55,877 bases of DNA from DAOPZC01 sp035353175 (lineage in GTDB: Bacteria > Verrucomicrobiota > Kiritimatiellia > RFP12 > UBA1067), in NCBI GenBank assembly GCA_035353175.1, contig DAOPZC010000029.1, forward strand, positions 1-55,877. The letters are read 5' to 3'. Below, one piece after another: positions 44,416 through 53,487 of the stretch (positions within the stretch are counted from its first letter, which is position 1; each line of letters begins with the position of its first letter). The translations under genes were made by a program, and so were the position numbers. The notes beneath the pieces are model-generated. The model was not told the DNA's origin, ran no database searches, and saw only the letters and a program-made list of their open reading frames with translations.

Positions 44416-46656
44416 ATGGTGATGGCGCTGAAAAAGTGGGCGGGCGTGTCGTTCGCGGGGATGCTCCTGCTGGGGCTCGGGTGTTCGCGCGAGGCGAGGC
44501 AGGGCGCGTCCGGAGACGCTTTCGCGGGCTCGGCCAGCTGCCGCGAGTGCCACGAGAAGTTCTACGCGCTCTGGTCGACCTCCCATCACGGCCTCGCGAT
44601 GCAGCCGGTGGACGAGGCGTTCGTCCGGAAGGCGCTCACGCCGCAGACGAACGCGGTCGTGGTCGGCAAGAGCCGGTTCCGCGCCGACGTCGCGGCGCGG
44701 GCGATGGTGGAAGAGGGGCCGGACGGGGCCCGGACGTATCCCATGGTGCACGCGCTGGGCGGCAAGAACATCTACTATCTGCTGACGCCTTTGGAGCGCG
44801 GCCGCCTGCAGGTGTTGCCGCTGGCCTACGATGTGGCGAAGCGCGAGTGGTTCGACGCGGGTGGCAGCATGGTGCGACATTTCACCGACGGCACGGACGA
44901 TGCGCCGCTGCAGTGGCGCGATCCGCAGCTGACCTTCAACACGGCCTGCTTCGGCTGCCACGTCAGCCAGATCGCCAAGAACTACGACCTCAAGAGCGAC
45001 TCGTACCGGACAGTGTGGCGCGAGCCCGGCATCAACTGCGAGGCCTGCCACGGCCCCGGCACCGAGCACATCCGCGTGTGCAAAGCCGCGCCGACCAACC
45101 AGCCGCCCGCCGACCTCAAGCTCATCAGCATGAAGAACATGTCGCTCCTGCGGCGCGACGAGACCTGCGCCACCTGTCACGCCAAGATGCGTCCGATCAC
45201 GCCGGGCTTCACGCCGGGGGACCGCTTCTTCGACCACTACGACCTCGTGACGCTGGAGAACCCCGATTTCCATCCGGACGGCCGCGATTTGGGCGAAAAC
45301 TACACGTATACGCTGTGGCTCACGAGCCCCTGCGTGAAGGCCGGCAAGCTCGACTGCGTCCACTGCCACACCTCCAGCGGGCGCTACCGCTTCGCCGGCG
45401 AGAAGACCAACGAGTCTTGCCTGCCGTGCCACCGCGAGCGCGTCGAGCGTGCGACGGAGCACACGCATCACAAAGCCGACAGCAAGGGCAACCAGTGCGT
45501 CTCCTGCCACATGCCGATGACCACCTTCGCGCGGATGCGGCGCTCCGACCATTCGCTGAGACCCCCGACGCCGGCCGTCACGCTGGCGTACAAGTCGCCG
45601 AACGCCTGCAACCTCTGCCACACGGACAAGGACGCCAAGTGGGCCGACGGCTACGTGCGGCAGTGGCGGTCGCGCGACTACCAGGCGCCGGTGCTTCATC
45701 GCGCGGGGCTCGTCGACGCGGCGCGCCGCCGCGACTGGACGAGGCTGGGTGAGATGCTGGCGTACATTGGCGATGCGAAGAGCGATCCGGTCTTTGTCGT
45801 CTCGCTGCTGCGCCTGCTCGAGCCGTGCGACCAGCCGCGCAAATGGGCTGCGGTCCGCGGGGCTCTGGGGCATCCGCATCCGCTGGTGCGGTCAGCCGCG
45901 GCGCAGCTGCTGGCGGGCGACGTGACCCGGGAGCACTTCGGCCTGCTGCTGGCCGCCGCCCGCGACGACTACCGGCTCGTGCGCGTGTCGGCGGCTGGCG
46001 CGCTGGCGCGCTATCCGGCAGACCTTTTGGCGTTGCCGTCCGCGCGCGCGGCCTGCGATTCGGCGTTTCGTGAGCTGGAGGCGAGTTACCTTTGTCTGCC
46101 CGACTCGTGGTCGTCGCACTACAACCTCGGCAACTATTACGAGGGTCGCGGCTGGGGCGACCGGGCGTTGGCGGCTTATGAGCAAGCCATGCGCCTGCGT
46201 CCCGACGTGGTTCCGCCACTGGTGAACGCGGCGATGATGCGGGCGCGGCAGGGGGATCTCGATGCCGCCGTGTCGCTGCTGGAAAAGGCCGCGGCCGCGG
46301 AGCCCCGGAATCCGGCGGTGCACCTCAACCTCGGCATGGCGCTGGCGGAGAAAGGGCAGATGGCGGGGGCGGAGGGGCATTTCCGCGCGGCGCTGGCAGC
46401 CGATCCGTCTCTGGCGCAGGCGGCCTACAATCTGGGCGTGTTGCTCAACCGCGGACGCGCGACTGAAGAGGGCGTCTCCTGGTGCCGCAAGGCGTCTGAG
46501 CTGGCACCGCTGAACCCCGGCTATGCCTACACGTATGCCTACTATCTTCTCGCCCTCGGCCGCAAAGGCGAGGCGGTGTCGGCCTTGCAGGCGGCGCAGC
46601 AGCGCGGCGTGACCTCCGACGAAATCGTGTCGCTTTTGAACGGGCTGCGGCAATAG
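44416..46656 (+). CDS. Octahaem c-type cytochrome lipoprotein with HEAT-like and TPR repeats
   Basis: A 746-residue outer-face lipoprotein. The lipobox LGLGC ends at Cys23. Eight CxxCH haem-c motifs follow: CRECH (from Cys42), CFGCH, CEACH, CATCH, CVHCH, CLPCH, CVSCH and CNLCH (near 398). The spacing resembles cytochrome c554/multihaem families (WSTSHHGLAMQ after the first motif). Residues about 430-545 look HEAT-like (VRSAAAQLLAGDVTREH). Residues about 560-740 are TPRs (SHYNLGNYYEGRGWGDRALAAYEQAMRLRP). This haem-plus-TPR layout occurs in PVC bacteria without known function. The TPRs suggest a protein partner. The ATG at 44416 has only a weak AAGG upstream. A partner could be the HzsA-like dihaem protein (inference). 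Confidence 0.85.
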   Translation: MVMALKKWAGVSFAGMLLLGLGCSREARQGASGDAFAGSASCRECHEKFYALWSTSHHGLAMQPVDEAFVRKALTPQTNAVVVGKSRFRADVAARAMVEEGPDGARTYPMVHALGGKNIYYLLTPLERGRLQVLPLAYDVAKREWFDAGGSMVRHFTDGTDDAPLQWRDPQLTFNTACFGCHVSQIAKNYDLKSDSYRTVWREPGINCEACHGPGTEHIRVCKAAPTNQPPADLKLISMKNMSLLRRDETCATCHAKMRPITPGFTPGDRFFDHYDLVTLENPDFHPDGRDLGENYTYTLWLTSPCVKAGKLDCVHCHTSSGRYRFAGEKTNESCLPCHRERVERATEHTHHKADSKGNQCVSCHMPMTTFARMRRSDHSLRPPTPAVTLAYKSPNACNLCHTDKDAKWADGYVRQWRSRDYQAPVLHRAGLVDAARRRDWTRLGEMLAYIGDAKSDPVFVVSLLRLLEPCDQPRKWAAVRGALGHPHPLVRSAAAQLLAGDVTREHFGLLLAAARDDYRLVRVSAAGALARYPADLLALPSARAACDSAFRELEASYLCLPDSWSSHYNLGNYYEGRGWGDRALAAYEQAMRLRPDVVPPLVNAAMMRARQGDLDAAVSLLEKAAAAEPRNPAVHLNLGMALAEKGQMAGAEGHFRAALAADPSLAQAAYNLGVLLNRGRATEEGVSWCRKASELAPLNPGYAYTYAYYLLALGRKGEAVSALQAAQQRGVTSDEIVSLLNGLRQ

Positions 46657-46747
46657 GACGGCGCATCGGCCGTTTCTATAAGAATTGCCCGGTCCCGCGC
46701 CTTTTGCAGGCGGAGGCCGGACCTCACACCAGAAAATAGGGGGCAGC

Positions 46748-48454
46748 ATGACAGGTCGGTCTTGGTTCATGGTTTTCATGGCGCTCGTATGCGGCGGTGC
46801 CATCGCGGCGGATGCTCCTGCGCGCCGCCCGAACGTGCTGCTGATCTGTGTGGACGACCTCAAGCCGCTGCTCGGCTGCTACGGCGCGGCGAGCGTCAAG
46901 TCGCCGAACATCGACCGGCTGGCCGCGCGCGGCGTGCTGTTTGAGCGCGCCTTCTGCAACCAGGCGGTGTGCGCGCCGTCGCGCAACGCGCTGATGACCG
47001 GCCTGCGCCCGGCGACGCTCGGCATCTACGACCTCGGCACCAACTTCCGCCTTGCGGTGCCCGACGCCGTCACCGTGGCGCAGCATTTTCAGCGCAACGG
47101 CTACCGGACCGAGGCCATGGGAAAGATCATGCACGTCGGCCACGGGAACACGGAAGACGCCGCCTCGTGGAGCGTGCCGCACTGGAAGCCGCAGGGCGGC
47201 AGCTACGCCCTACAGGCCAACATCGAGTCCCAGCGGGAGGCGGTTGCGAAGGCCAAGGCCGCCGGACTGTCCGTCGAAAAGGTGGCCAACACGGCGAAGA
47301 GCGTGGCCACCGAGTGCGCCGATGTGGCCGACACCGCATACGGCGACGGCATGATCGCCGACGAGGCGGTCCGCCGCCTCGACGCGGCCAAGGCCAAGCC
47401 CGGCGAGCCGTGGTTCATCGGCGTCGGCTTCCACAAGCCGCACCTGCCCTTCAACGCGCCGAAGAAGTATTGGGATCTCTACCGCCCCGAGTCGTTTGAG
47501 CTCCCCGCGCAGCGGACGCTGCCGGCCGGTGCGCCGGAGTTCGCCGGGCAGAACTCCGGCGAGCTGCGCAGCTACACCGACATCCCGAAAGTCGAGCCGA
47601 TCGGCGACGCGCAGGCCCGCCACCTGATTCACGGCTACCACGCGGCGGTCAGCTTCATGGACGCCCAGCTCGGCCGCGTGCTCGACGCCCTCGACCGCAA
47701 CGGCTTCGCCGGAAACACGGTGATCGTGCTGTGGGGCGACCACGGCTGGCATTTGGGCGACCACGGCATCTGGTGCAAGCACACCAACTACGAGCAGGCC
47801 GCGAGGCAGCCTCTGATCGTGGTCGCGCCCGGCGTGGCGCAGGCGGGCGTCAATAGCCCCGCGCTGGTCGAGACCGTGGACCTTTATCCGACCCTTTGCG
47901 AGCTGGCGGGGCTGCCCGCGCCGCAGGGCCTGGACGGGACGAGCTTCGTGGCAGCGCTCAAATCGCCGCTGGCGAAGACCAACGAGGCGGTGTTTCATGT
48001 TTACCCGCGCGGCGAGCGCATGGGCCGCGCCGTCCGTACCGGGCGCTACCGCCTTGTGGAGTGGAAGAAGATCGGCGAGCCTGCCGACACGGCGGTGCTG
48101 GAGCTCTACGATTACGAGGCCGACCCTGAGGAAACCCGGAACCTCGCCGCCGAACGGCCCGAGGTGGTTGCGCAGCTCCGAGCGCTGCTGGCGCGGCAGC
48201 CCGAGGCCAAGCCGCAGCTCCGCGCGGACAAGCAGGCGCAAGCCGCGCCGGCTCCCAAAAAGGCCAAGCAGGACCGCGCGGCGATGTTCGAGAGCCGCGA
48301 CAAGGACAAGGACGGCAAGCTGACTCGGGCGGAGTTCTTGGCCAACCAGCCCGATCTCGAGGAGGCGCCCAAGCGCTACGTCCTTTTCGACACGGACAAG
48401 GACGGGCTGATCGACCGCGAGGAGTACATCACCGCGGGCAAGGTGAAACAGTAG
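46748..48454 (+). CDS. Exported sulfatase with C-terminal EF-hand pair
   Basis: A 568-residue S1-type sulfatase resembling iduronate-2-sulfatase-like enzymes. A signal peptide covers about 1-21. The metal motif is RPNVLLICVDDLKP, and the formylglycine motif is Cys75-Ala-Pro-Ser-Arg in NQAVCAPSRNALMTG. GKIMHVGHGN, GFHKPHLPF and GDHGWHLGDHG are further active-site segments. After an Ala/Lys linker, residues about 515-565 hold two EF-hand loops (DKDKDGKLTRAEF and DTDKDGLIDREEY), so the tail probably binds calcium. The ATG at 46748 has ribosome binding site AGGGGG; the in-frame extension upstream is not needed. It is 31 bases from the next sulfatase, so they form an operon. Confidence 0.92.
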   Translation: MTGRSWFMVFMALVCGGAIAADAPARRPNVLLICVDDLKPLLGCYGAASVKSPNIDRLAARGVLFERAFCNQAVCAPSRNALMTGLRPATLGIYDLGTNFRLAVPDAVTVAQHFQRNGYRTEAMGKIMHVGHGNTEDAASWSVPHWKPQGGSYALQANIESQREAVAKAKAAGLSVEKVANTAKSVATECADVADTAYGDGMIADEAVRRLDAAKAKPGEPWFIGVGFHKPHLPFNAPKKYWDLYRPESFELPAQRTLPAGAPEFAGQNSGELRSYTDIPKVEPIGDAQARHLIHGYHAAVSFMDAQLGRVLDALDRNGFAGNTVIVLWGDHGWHLGDHGIWCKHTNYEQAARQPLIVVAPGVAQAGVNSPALVETVDLYPTLCELAGLPAPQGLDGTSFVAALKSPLAKTNEAVFHVYPRGERMGRAVRTGRYRLVEWKKIGEPADTAVLELYDYEADPEETRNLAAERPEVVAQLRALLARQPEAKPQLRADKQAQAAPAPKKAKQDRAAMFESRDKDKDGKLTRAEFLANQPDLEEAPKRYVLFDTDKDGLIDREEYITAGKVKQ

Positions 48455-48485
48455 GGACGGGCTGGCGAGGACCTTGGAGCTCAAC

Positions 48486-50516
48486 ATGAAAAAGTGGCTG
48501 ACGGTGTGCGCGGTGTTCGGGTTCGGCATCGTGCGTGCGGCCGAGGTGCCGCAGCGGCCGAACATCCTGTTCATTTATACCGATGACCAGCGCTACGACG
48601 CGTTCTCGGCCGTGCAGCGCGAGCAGGGCGAGCGCGGGCGCTTTCCGTGGTTCAAGACGCCCCACATGGACCGGCTGGCGGCCGAAGGGGTGCGCTTCCG
48701 CAACGCGTTCGTCGTGAACTCGCTCTGCGCGCCGAGCCGCGCGGTGAATCTGACGGGGCGCTACAGCCACTGCAACGGGATCGCGTCGAACTTCCGTCCC
48801 TTCCCCGTCGACAGTGTCACGCACGCGACGCTGCTGCGGGCGGCGGGCTACACCACAGCCTATATCGGCAAGTGGCACATGGACAGCCAGCGCGAGCGTC
48901 CGGGATTCGATTACCATGCCTCGTTCATCGGCCACGCCCGCTACGTGGACGCCCCGTTCGTCGTGGACGGCAAGGACGTGACGACACAGGGCTGGATCGA
49001 CGACGTGTCCACCGATTATGCGATCGGCTTCATGCGCCGTCAGAAAGGGGCCGCCAAGCCCTGGTCCATGGTGGTCGGCTTCAAGGCGCCGCACGGTCCC
49101 TTCACCCCGCCTGAGCGCGCGCGGGAGCGCTTCGCCGGCGAGCAGGCGCGGAGCGTTCCCAACCTCGCGACGCCGACGCCGTACATGGCAGATGTGAAGG
49201 CGAAGCGGGTGCCCGCGCCCGGCGCAGCGGAAGGGGCTTCGGCGGTTCCGGTGAACCTCGATTATTTCCGCTGCGTGAGCGCGGCGGACGATTGTCTGGG
49301 GCGGCTGCTGGAGGCTCTGGACGAATGCGGTTTCGCCGGCAATACCGTCGTGATCTACACCAGCGACAACGGCTTCTATCTCGGCGAGCACGGGCTCGGC
49401 GACAAGCGCAGCGCCTACGACGAAAGCCTGCGCGTGCCGTTCATCGTGCGCGACCCGACGCTGGGGGCGGCCGGGCGCGGCCAGGTGCGCGACGAGATGG
49501 TTTTGAACCTCGACCTCGCGCAGACGCTGCTCGATTACGCGGGGGTGCCCGCGCCGAAAGAGATGCAGGGGCGCAGCTGGCGCCCGCTGCTGGCCGGCGC
49601 GTCGGCGGGTTGGCGGCAGAGCTGGTTTTACGAGTATTTCGCCGAGAAGCAGAAGAACTCGCGCGTGCCGGACATCGCGGCCGTGCGCACCGCGGACGCG
49701 AAGCTGATCACCTACGCGGGCCACGACGAGTGGAGCGAGCTGTTCGACCTCAAGGCCGACCCGTATGAGACGCGCAACGTGATGGGCGACCCCGCCTATG
49801 CGGCGCTGCGCGGGCGCATGGCGGATGAGCTCGCGCGGCTGAAAGGCGAGGTGGGGTATCGCGTGCCGGACTACGTGGACCGGCCCGAGTGGTGGGGGCA
49901 GCCGGGAGGGCCGGACGCGCAGGCCTTCAGGCCCGGCGTTCGCCTGCACTACGGCTTCGCCGCGCTCGACGGCGCGCGCGTGCCGGATTTGAGCGGCCTG
50001 GGGAACGACGGCAAAGCCGTCGGAGTGGGCCTGGCGGAGGGCCGCGAGGGGTGCCAGGCGCTGCGCTTGGACGGCCAGGGCTACGTCGACGTGCCGAAGT
50101 CGAAAGCGCTGAACCCGGCCGGAAGCGTGTGGAGCGTGGAGGCGGTTGTGAACCCGGCGAGTCCGGACGGCGTGATTCTCGCGCGCGGCGGCAAGACGGC
50201 GGGCTATGCGCTGTGGCTCAAGCAGGGGCGGCCCGTCTTCACCGTCGCGCTCGAGAACAAGGCCTATTCGGTTGAGGCGCCGGAGGCGGTGACGGGGTGG
50301 GTGACGCTGGCCGGCTGCCTGGCCGAAAAGAGGATCACGCTGGCGCTCGACGGCAAGGTCGTCGGCGAGCGGGCCGTGCCGGGGCTGATGGATCGCGACC
50401 CGAATGACCTCATGCAGATCGGCGCGGACTTGGGCAGCGCGGTCGTCGAGCCGAGGCCGCCGCATTTCCAGGGCCTGATCGAGCGCGTGAGGCTGTTCTG
50501 CGGACCTGTCCGCTGA
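48486..50516 (+). CDS. Exported sulfatase with C-terminal LamG-like domain
   Basis: A 676-residue S1-type sulfatase. A signal peptide covers about 1-18. The metal motif is RPNILFIYTDDQRYD, and the formylglycine motif is Cys81-Ala-Pro-Ser-Arg in VNSLCAPSRAVNLTG. YIGKWHMDSQRERPGFDY and YTSDNGFYLGEHGLGDKR match N-sulfoglucosamine/choline-type and related sulfatases. Residues about 480-676 form a concanavalin/LamG-type domain (LHYGFAALDGARVPDLSGLGN, GLIERVRLF), probably carbohydrate-binding. I take the ATG at 48486 with a GGAG site (48475-48478). Second gene of the sulfatase pair and convergent with the Gfo/Idh operon. Confidence 0.92.
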   Translation: MKKWLTVCAVFGFGIVRAAEVPQRPNILFIYTDDQRYDAFSAVQREQGERGRFPWFKTPHMDRLAAEGVRFRNAFVVNSLCAPSRAVNLTGRYSHCNGIASNFRPFPVDSVTHATLLRAAGYTTAYIGKWHMDSQRERPGFDYHASFIGHARYVDAPFVVDGKDVTTQGWIDDVSTDYAIGFMRRQKGAAKPWSMVVGFKAPHGPFTPPERARERFAGEQARSVPNLATPTPYMADVKAKRVPAPGAAEGASAVPVNLDYFRCVSAADDCLGRLLEALDECGFAGNTVVIYTSDNGFYLGEHGLGDKRSAYDESLRVPFIVRDPTLGAAGRGQVRDEMVLNLDLAQTLLDYAGVPAPKEMQGRSWRPLLAGASAGWRQSWFYEYFAEKQKNSRVPDIAAVRTADAKLITYAGHDEWSELFDLKADPYETRNVMGDPAYAALRGRMADELARLKGEVGYRVPDYVDRPEWWGQPGGPDAQAFRPGVRLHYGFAALDGARVPDLSGLGNDGKAVGVGLAEGREGCQALRLDGQGYVDVPKSKALNPAGSVWSVEAVVNPASPDGVILARGGKTAGYALWLKQGRPVFTVALENKAYSVEAPEAVTGWVTLAGCLAEKRITLALDGKVVGERAVPGLMDRDPNDLMQIGADLGSAVVEPRPPHFQGLIERVRLFCGPVR

Positions 50517-50544
50517 AGAGACGCGCGCCCGACCGGCTTTTTGA

Positions 50545-51930
50545 TTAACGGCTCTTTTTGTAGGCTTCCATCAGCGTGTAATATTTGACCTGCATGTTGG
50601 GCACTTCCCATGCCGGCATGTCGCGGTTCTTGAGGAACCCGAGATACTTCTCCATGACTTGGCCGAAGTGTGCCTCGTGTCCGACCGAGTAGCTCGCCGG
50701 GATGTTGATGCGCCAGCCGGTCTCATGCTTCTCGCAGCTGATGCCGGGATAGGTCTTGTTGAGCGTGGCAACCGCCTCGTTCAGCGCGGCCTCAAGCTCC
50801 TCAGTCTTCACGCCGGCGTTGCGGCGGGGCTCGACGTAGAGCACCGGCTTGTAGGCTTCGGCCTCGCCCTGCTGGATGATCAGCGAGGAGCGGGTGCCGC
50901 GCATCAGCGAGTAGTGGGTGTCGCCCGCGCCCGCCGGCGGCTGGAAGTTCCAGAGCACCGAGGCCTTCGCGTACACGCCTTTGATCGAGTAGGTGAACTC
51001 GCCGTTGGCTTTGCACTGCAGCACGCCGCTGGCGTCCAGGTTTTTCTTCAGATACGCGGGCCATTCGGCCATCGACGTCGAGGTCTTGAACTGTTCCAGC
51101 GTGATCGGCGTGGCCCACGTGCGGGCCTGCACCATGCTGATGTCCGAGGGAGAAAGCGTGATTTCCGGAAAAGTTTCCCATTGAATGAGGTCGGTCAGGT
51201 GCGTGTTCACGTCGACGATCGCTTCGCCCTGTTGGGTGGTGTCGTAGTACCACGGCGGGCGCTGCAGCGGTTTGCCGGCCACCAGTTTACAGAAGTGGTG
51301 GACGCTTTCCTTTGTTACGGCCGGATCGTCCGGCGTGCCCTTTTCCTGCTCGCCGTAGACTTTGGGAAAACGCGAGAGCGCACGCTGAAGCAGGGTCGTG
51401 ATCTCATACCGTTCGGTCATGATATCGTAGAGTACGACGCCTTTCTGCTGCGCCGTTGCGAAGGCCTGCTTGAGCAGCTCAAAGTCTTTTGGCGTGATCG
51501 CCATCGGTTTGTCGGCGAGCACGTTATAGCCGGCTTGGACGCTCTTCAGGATGTACTCGGTCTTGCGCGCGTTGTTGCCCGCGAGCACCACGACGTTGCC
51601 GGCCTTGTCCTTCAGCATCTTCTCGAAAAAGTCGGCACCCGTGTAGACGGTGGACTCCCACTTCGTCGGCTCCTCGGCCCGCGTGTTGAATCCGTTGATG
51701 CGGTCCATATGCATCTTGAGGTCATTGCCTTCCGGCGCGTAGATATGCACTTTGGGCGAAACGTTGGGATACATCCGCTTCTGCACCAGCGCGGCGTGGA
51801 AATGTCCGGGGTCCAGCGTGATCAGTTTCACGGTGTCTCCTCCGCAGGTGCCGCAGCACGAGGTTTTGGGGGTATCGCAGCCCGCCAGCAAGACGGCGGC
51901 GCCGGCACACAGGATCATGGTCTTTGTCAT
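50545..51930 (-). CDS. Lipoprotein of the Gfo/Idh/MocA superfamily (putative oxidoreductase C-terminal type)
   Basis: A 461-residue protein with a lipoprotein signal (AVLLAGC, lipidated Cys18) followed by a cysteine-rich segment SCCGTCGG at about 24-31. The body matches a family I know from Bacteroidetes: TLDPGHFHAALVQKRMYPNV at the start, VYTGADFFEKML, GNNARKTEYIL, VLADKPMAITPKDF, YDIMTERYEITTLLQR, ESVHHFCKLVAGKPL and a late GQVMEKYL. The usual Rossmann GxGxxG near the N-terminus is replaced by the TLDPGHFH segment, so cofactor binding may differ or be lost. Membrane anchoring puts it outside the cytoplasm. Last gene of the minus-strand operon. Ribosome binding site AAGGAA precedes the ATG. 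Confidence 0.82.
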   Translation of the reverse strand: MTKTMILCAGAAVLLAGCDTPKTSCCGTCGGDTVKLITLDPGHFHAALVQKRMYPNVSPKVHIYAPEGNDLKMHMDRINGFNTRAEEPTKWESTVYTGADFFEKMLKDKAGNVVVLAGNNARKTEYILKSVQAGYNVLADKPMAITPKDFELLKQAFATAQQKGVVLYDIMTERYEITTLLQRALSRFPKVYGEQEKGTPDDPAVTKESVHHFCKLVAGKPLQRPPWYYDTTQQGEAIVDVNTHLTDLIQWETFPEITLSPSDISMVQARTWATPITLEQFKTSTSMAEWPAYLKKNLDASGVLQCKANGEFTYSIKGVYAKASVLWNFQPPAGAGDTHYSLMRGTRSSLIIQQGEAEAYKPVLYVEPRRNAGVKTEELEAALNEAVATLNKTYPGISCEKHETGWRINIPASYSVGHEAHFGQVMEKYLGFLKNRDMPAWEVPNMQVKYYTLMEAYKKSR

Positions 51931-51997
51931 ATCGGTGTTCCTTGGTTGAGAGGGAAGGTGAGGGCTGGCACAGCGGCCAGCCTCTGCACGTGTCGGG

Positions 51998-53410
51998 TTA
52001 AACCTTGACGGTGATGCCCGCCGCCTTCAGCACTTTCGGGATGCTGAACTGGTCGCGCTCCGGACAAGCCAGCAGCGCGTTGGCTTCGGCGCTGTCCGTC
52101 GTTTCGGTTTTGTAGTCCCACTTGAGGGCCTTGCCTGTCTTCATGCAGAGGTGGCCCAGCGTGCAGACTGAGGTGGAGCGGTGGCCGATCTCGGCGTTGG
52201 TCACGGCGCTCGTGCGGCTGCGGATCGCCAGCAGCCAGTCCTTGACGTGGTTGTCGCTGACGTGCAGGCGCACCGCGTTCGAGCCGAGCGGGGCATCGAT
52301 CAGCTTGACGTCGCTCGCGTCGAGCGCCTTGAGCGTGGTGCCCGGCATGGTCGGGTCGCTGGCGGTGACCTTGGCCGAACCGCGGCTCACGAAAATCCAT
52401 CCCTCGTCGCCGATGAAGCGCACGCCGTTCGGGTACTTGTTGCACACGCTCACGTCGATGTTGTTGGGGTACTTGTAGAGCAGGTCGAATTCGGCGTGCG
52501 CGTTCCAGAGTCCTTTGGTCATCCAGCCGCAGGTGCCGGACACCTCCAGCGGGCCGCGGTCTTCGGTGCCGAGGCCCCACTGCACGATGTCCATGTGGTG
52601 CGCGCCCCAGTTGGTGATCATGCCCCAGCCGTAAGGCTCCATCTGGATCCAGCCCGGGCGGTTTCCGATCTTTGCGGTGTCTTGGTTGTGGACGCGGTCT
52701 TCGGTGTAGTAGGCGAGGGGGGTCGGTCCCAGCCAGGTGTTGTAATCCAAGTTCGGCGGCACGGGCATCTCCTCTTTGCGCCCGCCATCCTTGTCTTTGC
52801 CGAACCCGACCTCGACACGCTTGATCTGTCCGATGCGTCCGTTCCGCACCAGTTCGCAGCCGGTGCGGAACTGCTTGCTCGAACGCTGCTGCGAGCCGAC
52901 CTGCAGGATCACGCCTTTCTGGCGCACGACCTCGGCCAGAATGCGGCCTTCGTGGATCGTCTGCGAGAACGGTTTCTGCACCCAGATGTCCTTGCCGGCG
53001 ACTGCGCATTCGACCGCGCACAGCGCGTGCCAGTGGTCGGGCACGCAGACCATCACCGCGTCCACACCGCCGTCGCGCAGCAGCTCTTGGTATTTGGCGA
53101 AAGTCTTGACCTCGTAGCGGTCCACCTTGAGGCGTTTCTTATATTCGTTTTCGATGTTCTTCTTTGAAAACGCCAAGCGCTTGGAGTCGAGGTCGCAGAT
53201 GGCGACGATGCGCGCCATGTCGGTCAGACCGAACAGTCCCGGCATCTCCATGCTGGTCGAAATGCGTCCGCATCCGATGATGCCCACGTTGATCAGTTTG
53301 CTCGGAGCCGCCTGCCCCAGCACGCGTGCCGGAATCAGATTCGGCATGACGGCCATCGCGCCCGCGATGCCGCCTGCCTGCATAAAACCGCGCCTCGTTA
53401 ACGTCATCAT
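51998..53410 (-). CDS. Tat-exported Gfo/Idh/MocA-family protein
   Basis: A 470-residue protein with a twin-arginine signal (LTRRGFMQAGG) and an AxA-like cleavage region near residues 30-35. The Rossmann motif GIIGCGRIS is intact. The usual EKP motif reads QKP (IWVQKPFSQTIHEG). VGSQQRSSKQF and TNWGAHHMDIVQWGLG are the expected substrate-site segments. Tat export would carry the folded protein with bound NAD(P) to the periplasm, as in GH109 and related enzymes that cleave or modify sugars by transient oxidation. The exact reaction is not known. It is a clear paralogue of the protein encoded at 54177-55613 (shared IPARVLGQ-APSK segment). AGAGGAG-type ribosome binding site. Confidence 0.88.
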   Translation of the reverse strand: MMTLTRRGFMQAGGIAGAMAVMPNLIPARVLGQAAPSKLINVGIIGCGRISTSMEMPGLFGLTDMARIVAICDLDSKRLAFSKKNIENEYKKRLKVDRYEVKTFAKYQELLRDGGVDAVMVCVPDHWHALCAVECAVAGKDIWVQKPFSQTIHEGRILAEVVRQKGVILQVGSQQRSSKQFRTGCELVRNGRIGQIKRVEVGFGKDKDGGRKEEMPVPPNLDYNTWLGPTPLAYYTEDRVHNQDTAKIGNRPGWIQMEPYGWGMITNWGAHHMDIVQWGLGTEDRGPLEVSGTCGWMTKGLWNAHAEFDLLYKYPNNIDVSVCNKYPNGVRFIGDEGWIFVSRGSAKVTASDPTMPGTTLKALDASDVKLIDAPLGSNAVRLHVSDNHVKDWLLAIRSRTSAVTNAEIGHRSTSVCTLGHLCMKTGKALKWDYKTETTDSAEANALLACPERDQFSIPKVLKAAGITVKV

Positions 53411-53487
53411 GTCGAATACTCCTCTGCTCTATTATGCGGACAGCGTGTTGCGCCATCCGCCGTTGCTCGAATACAAACCCGTTACCG

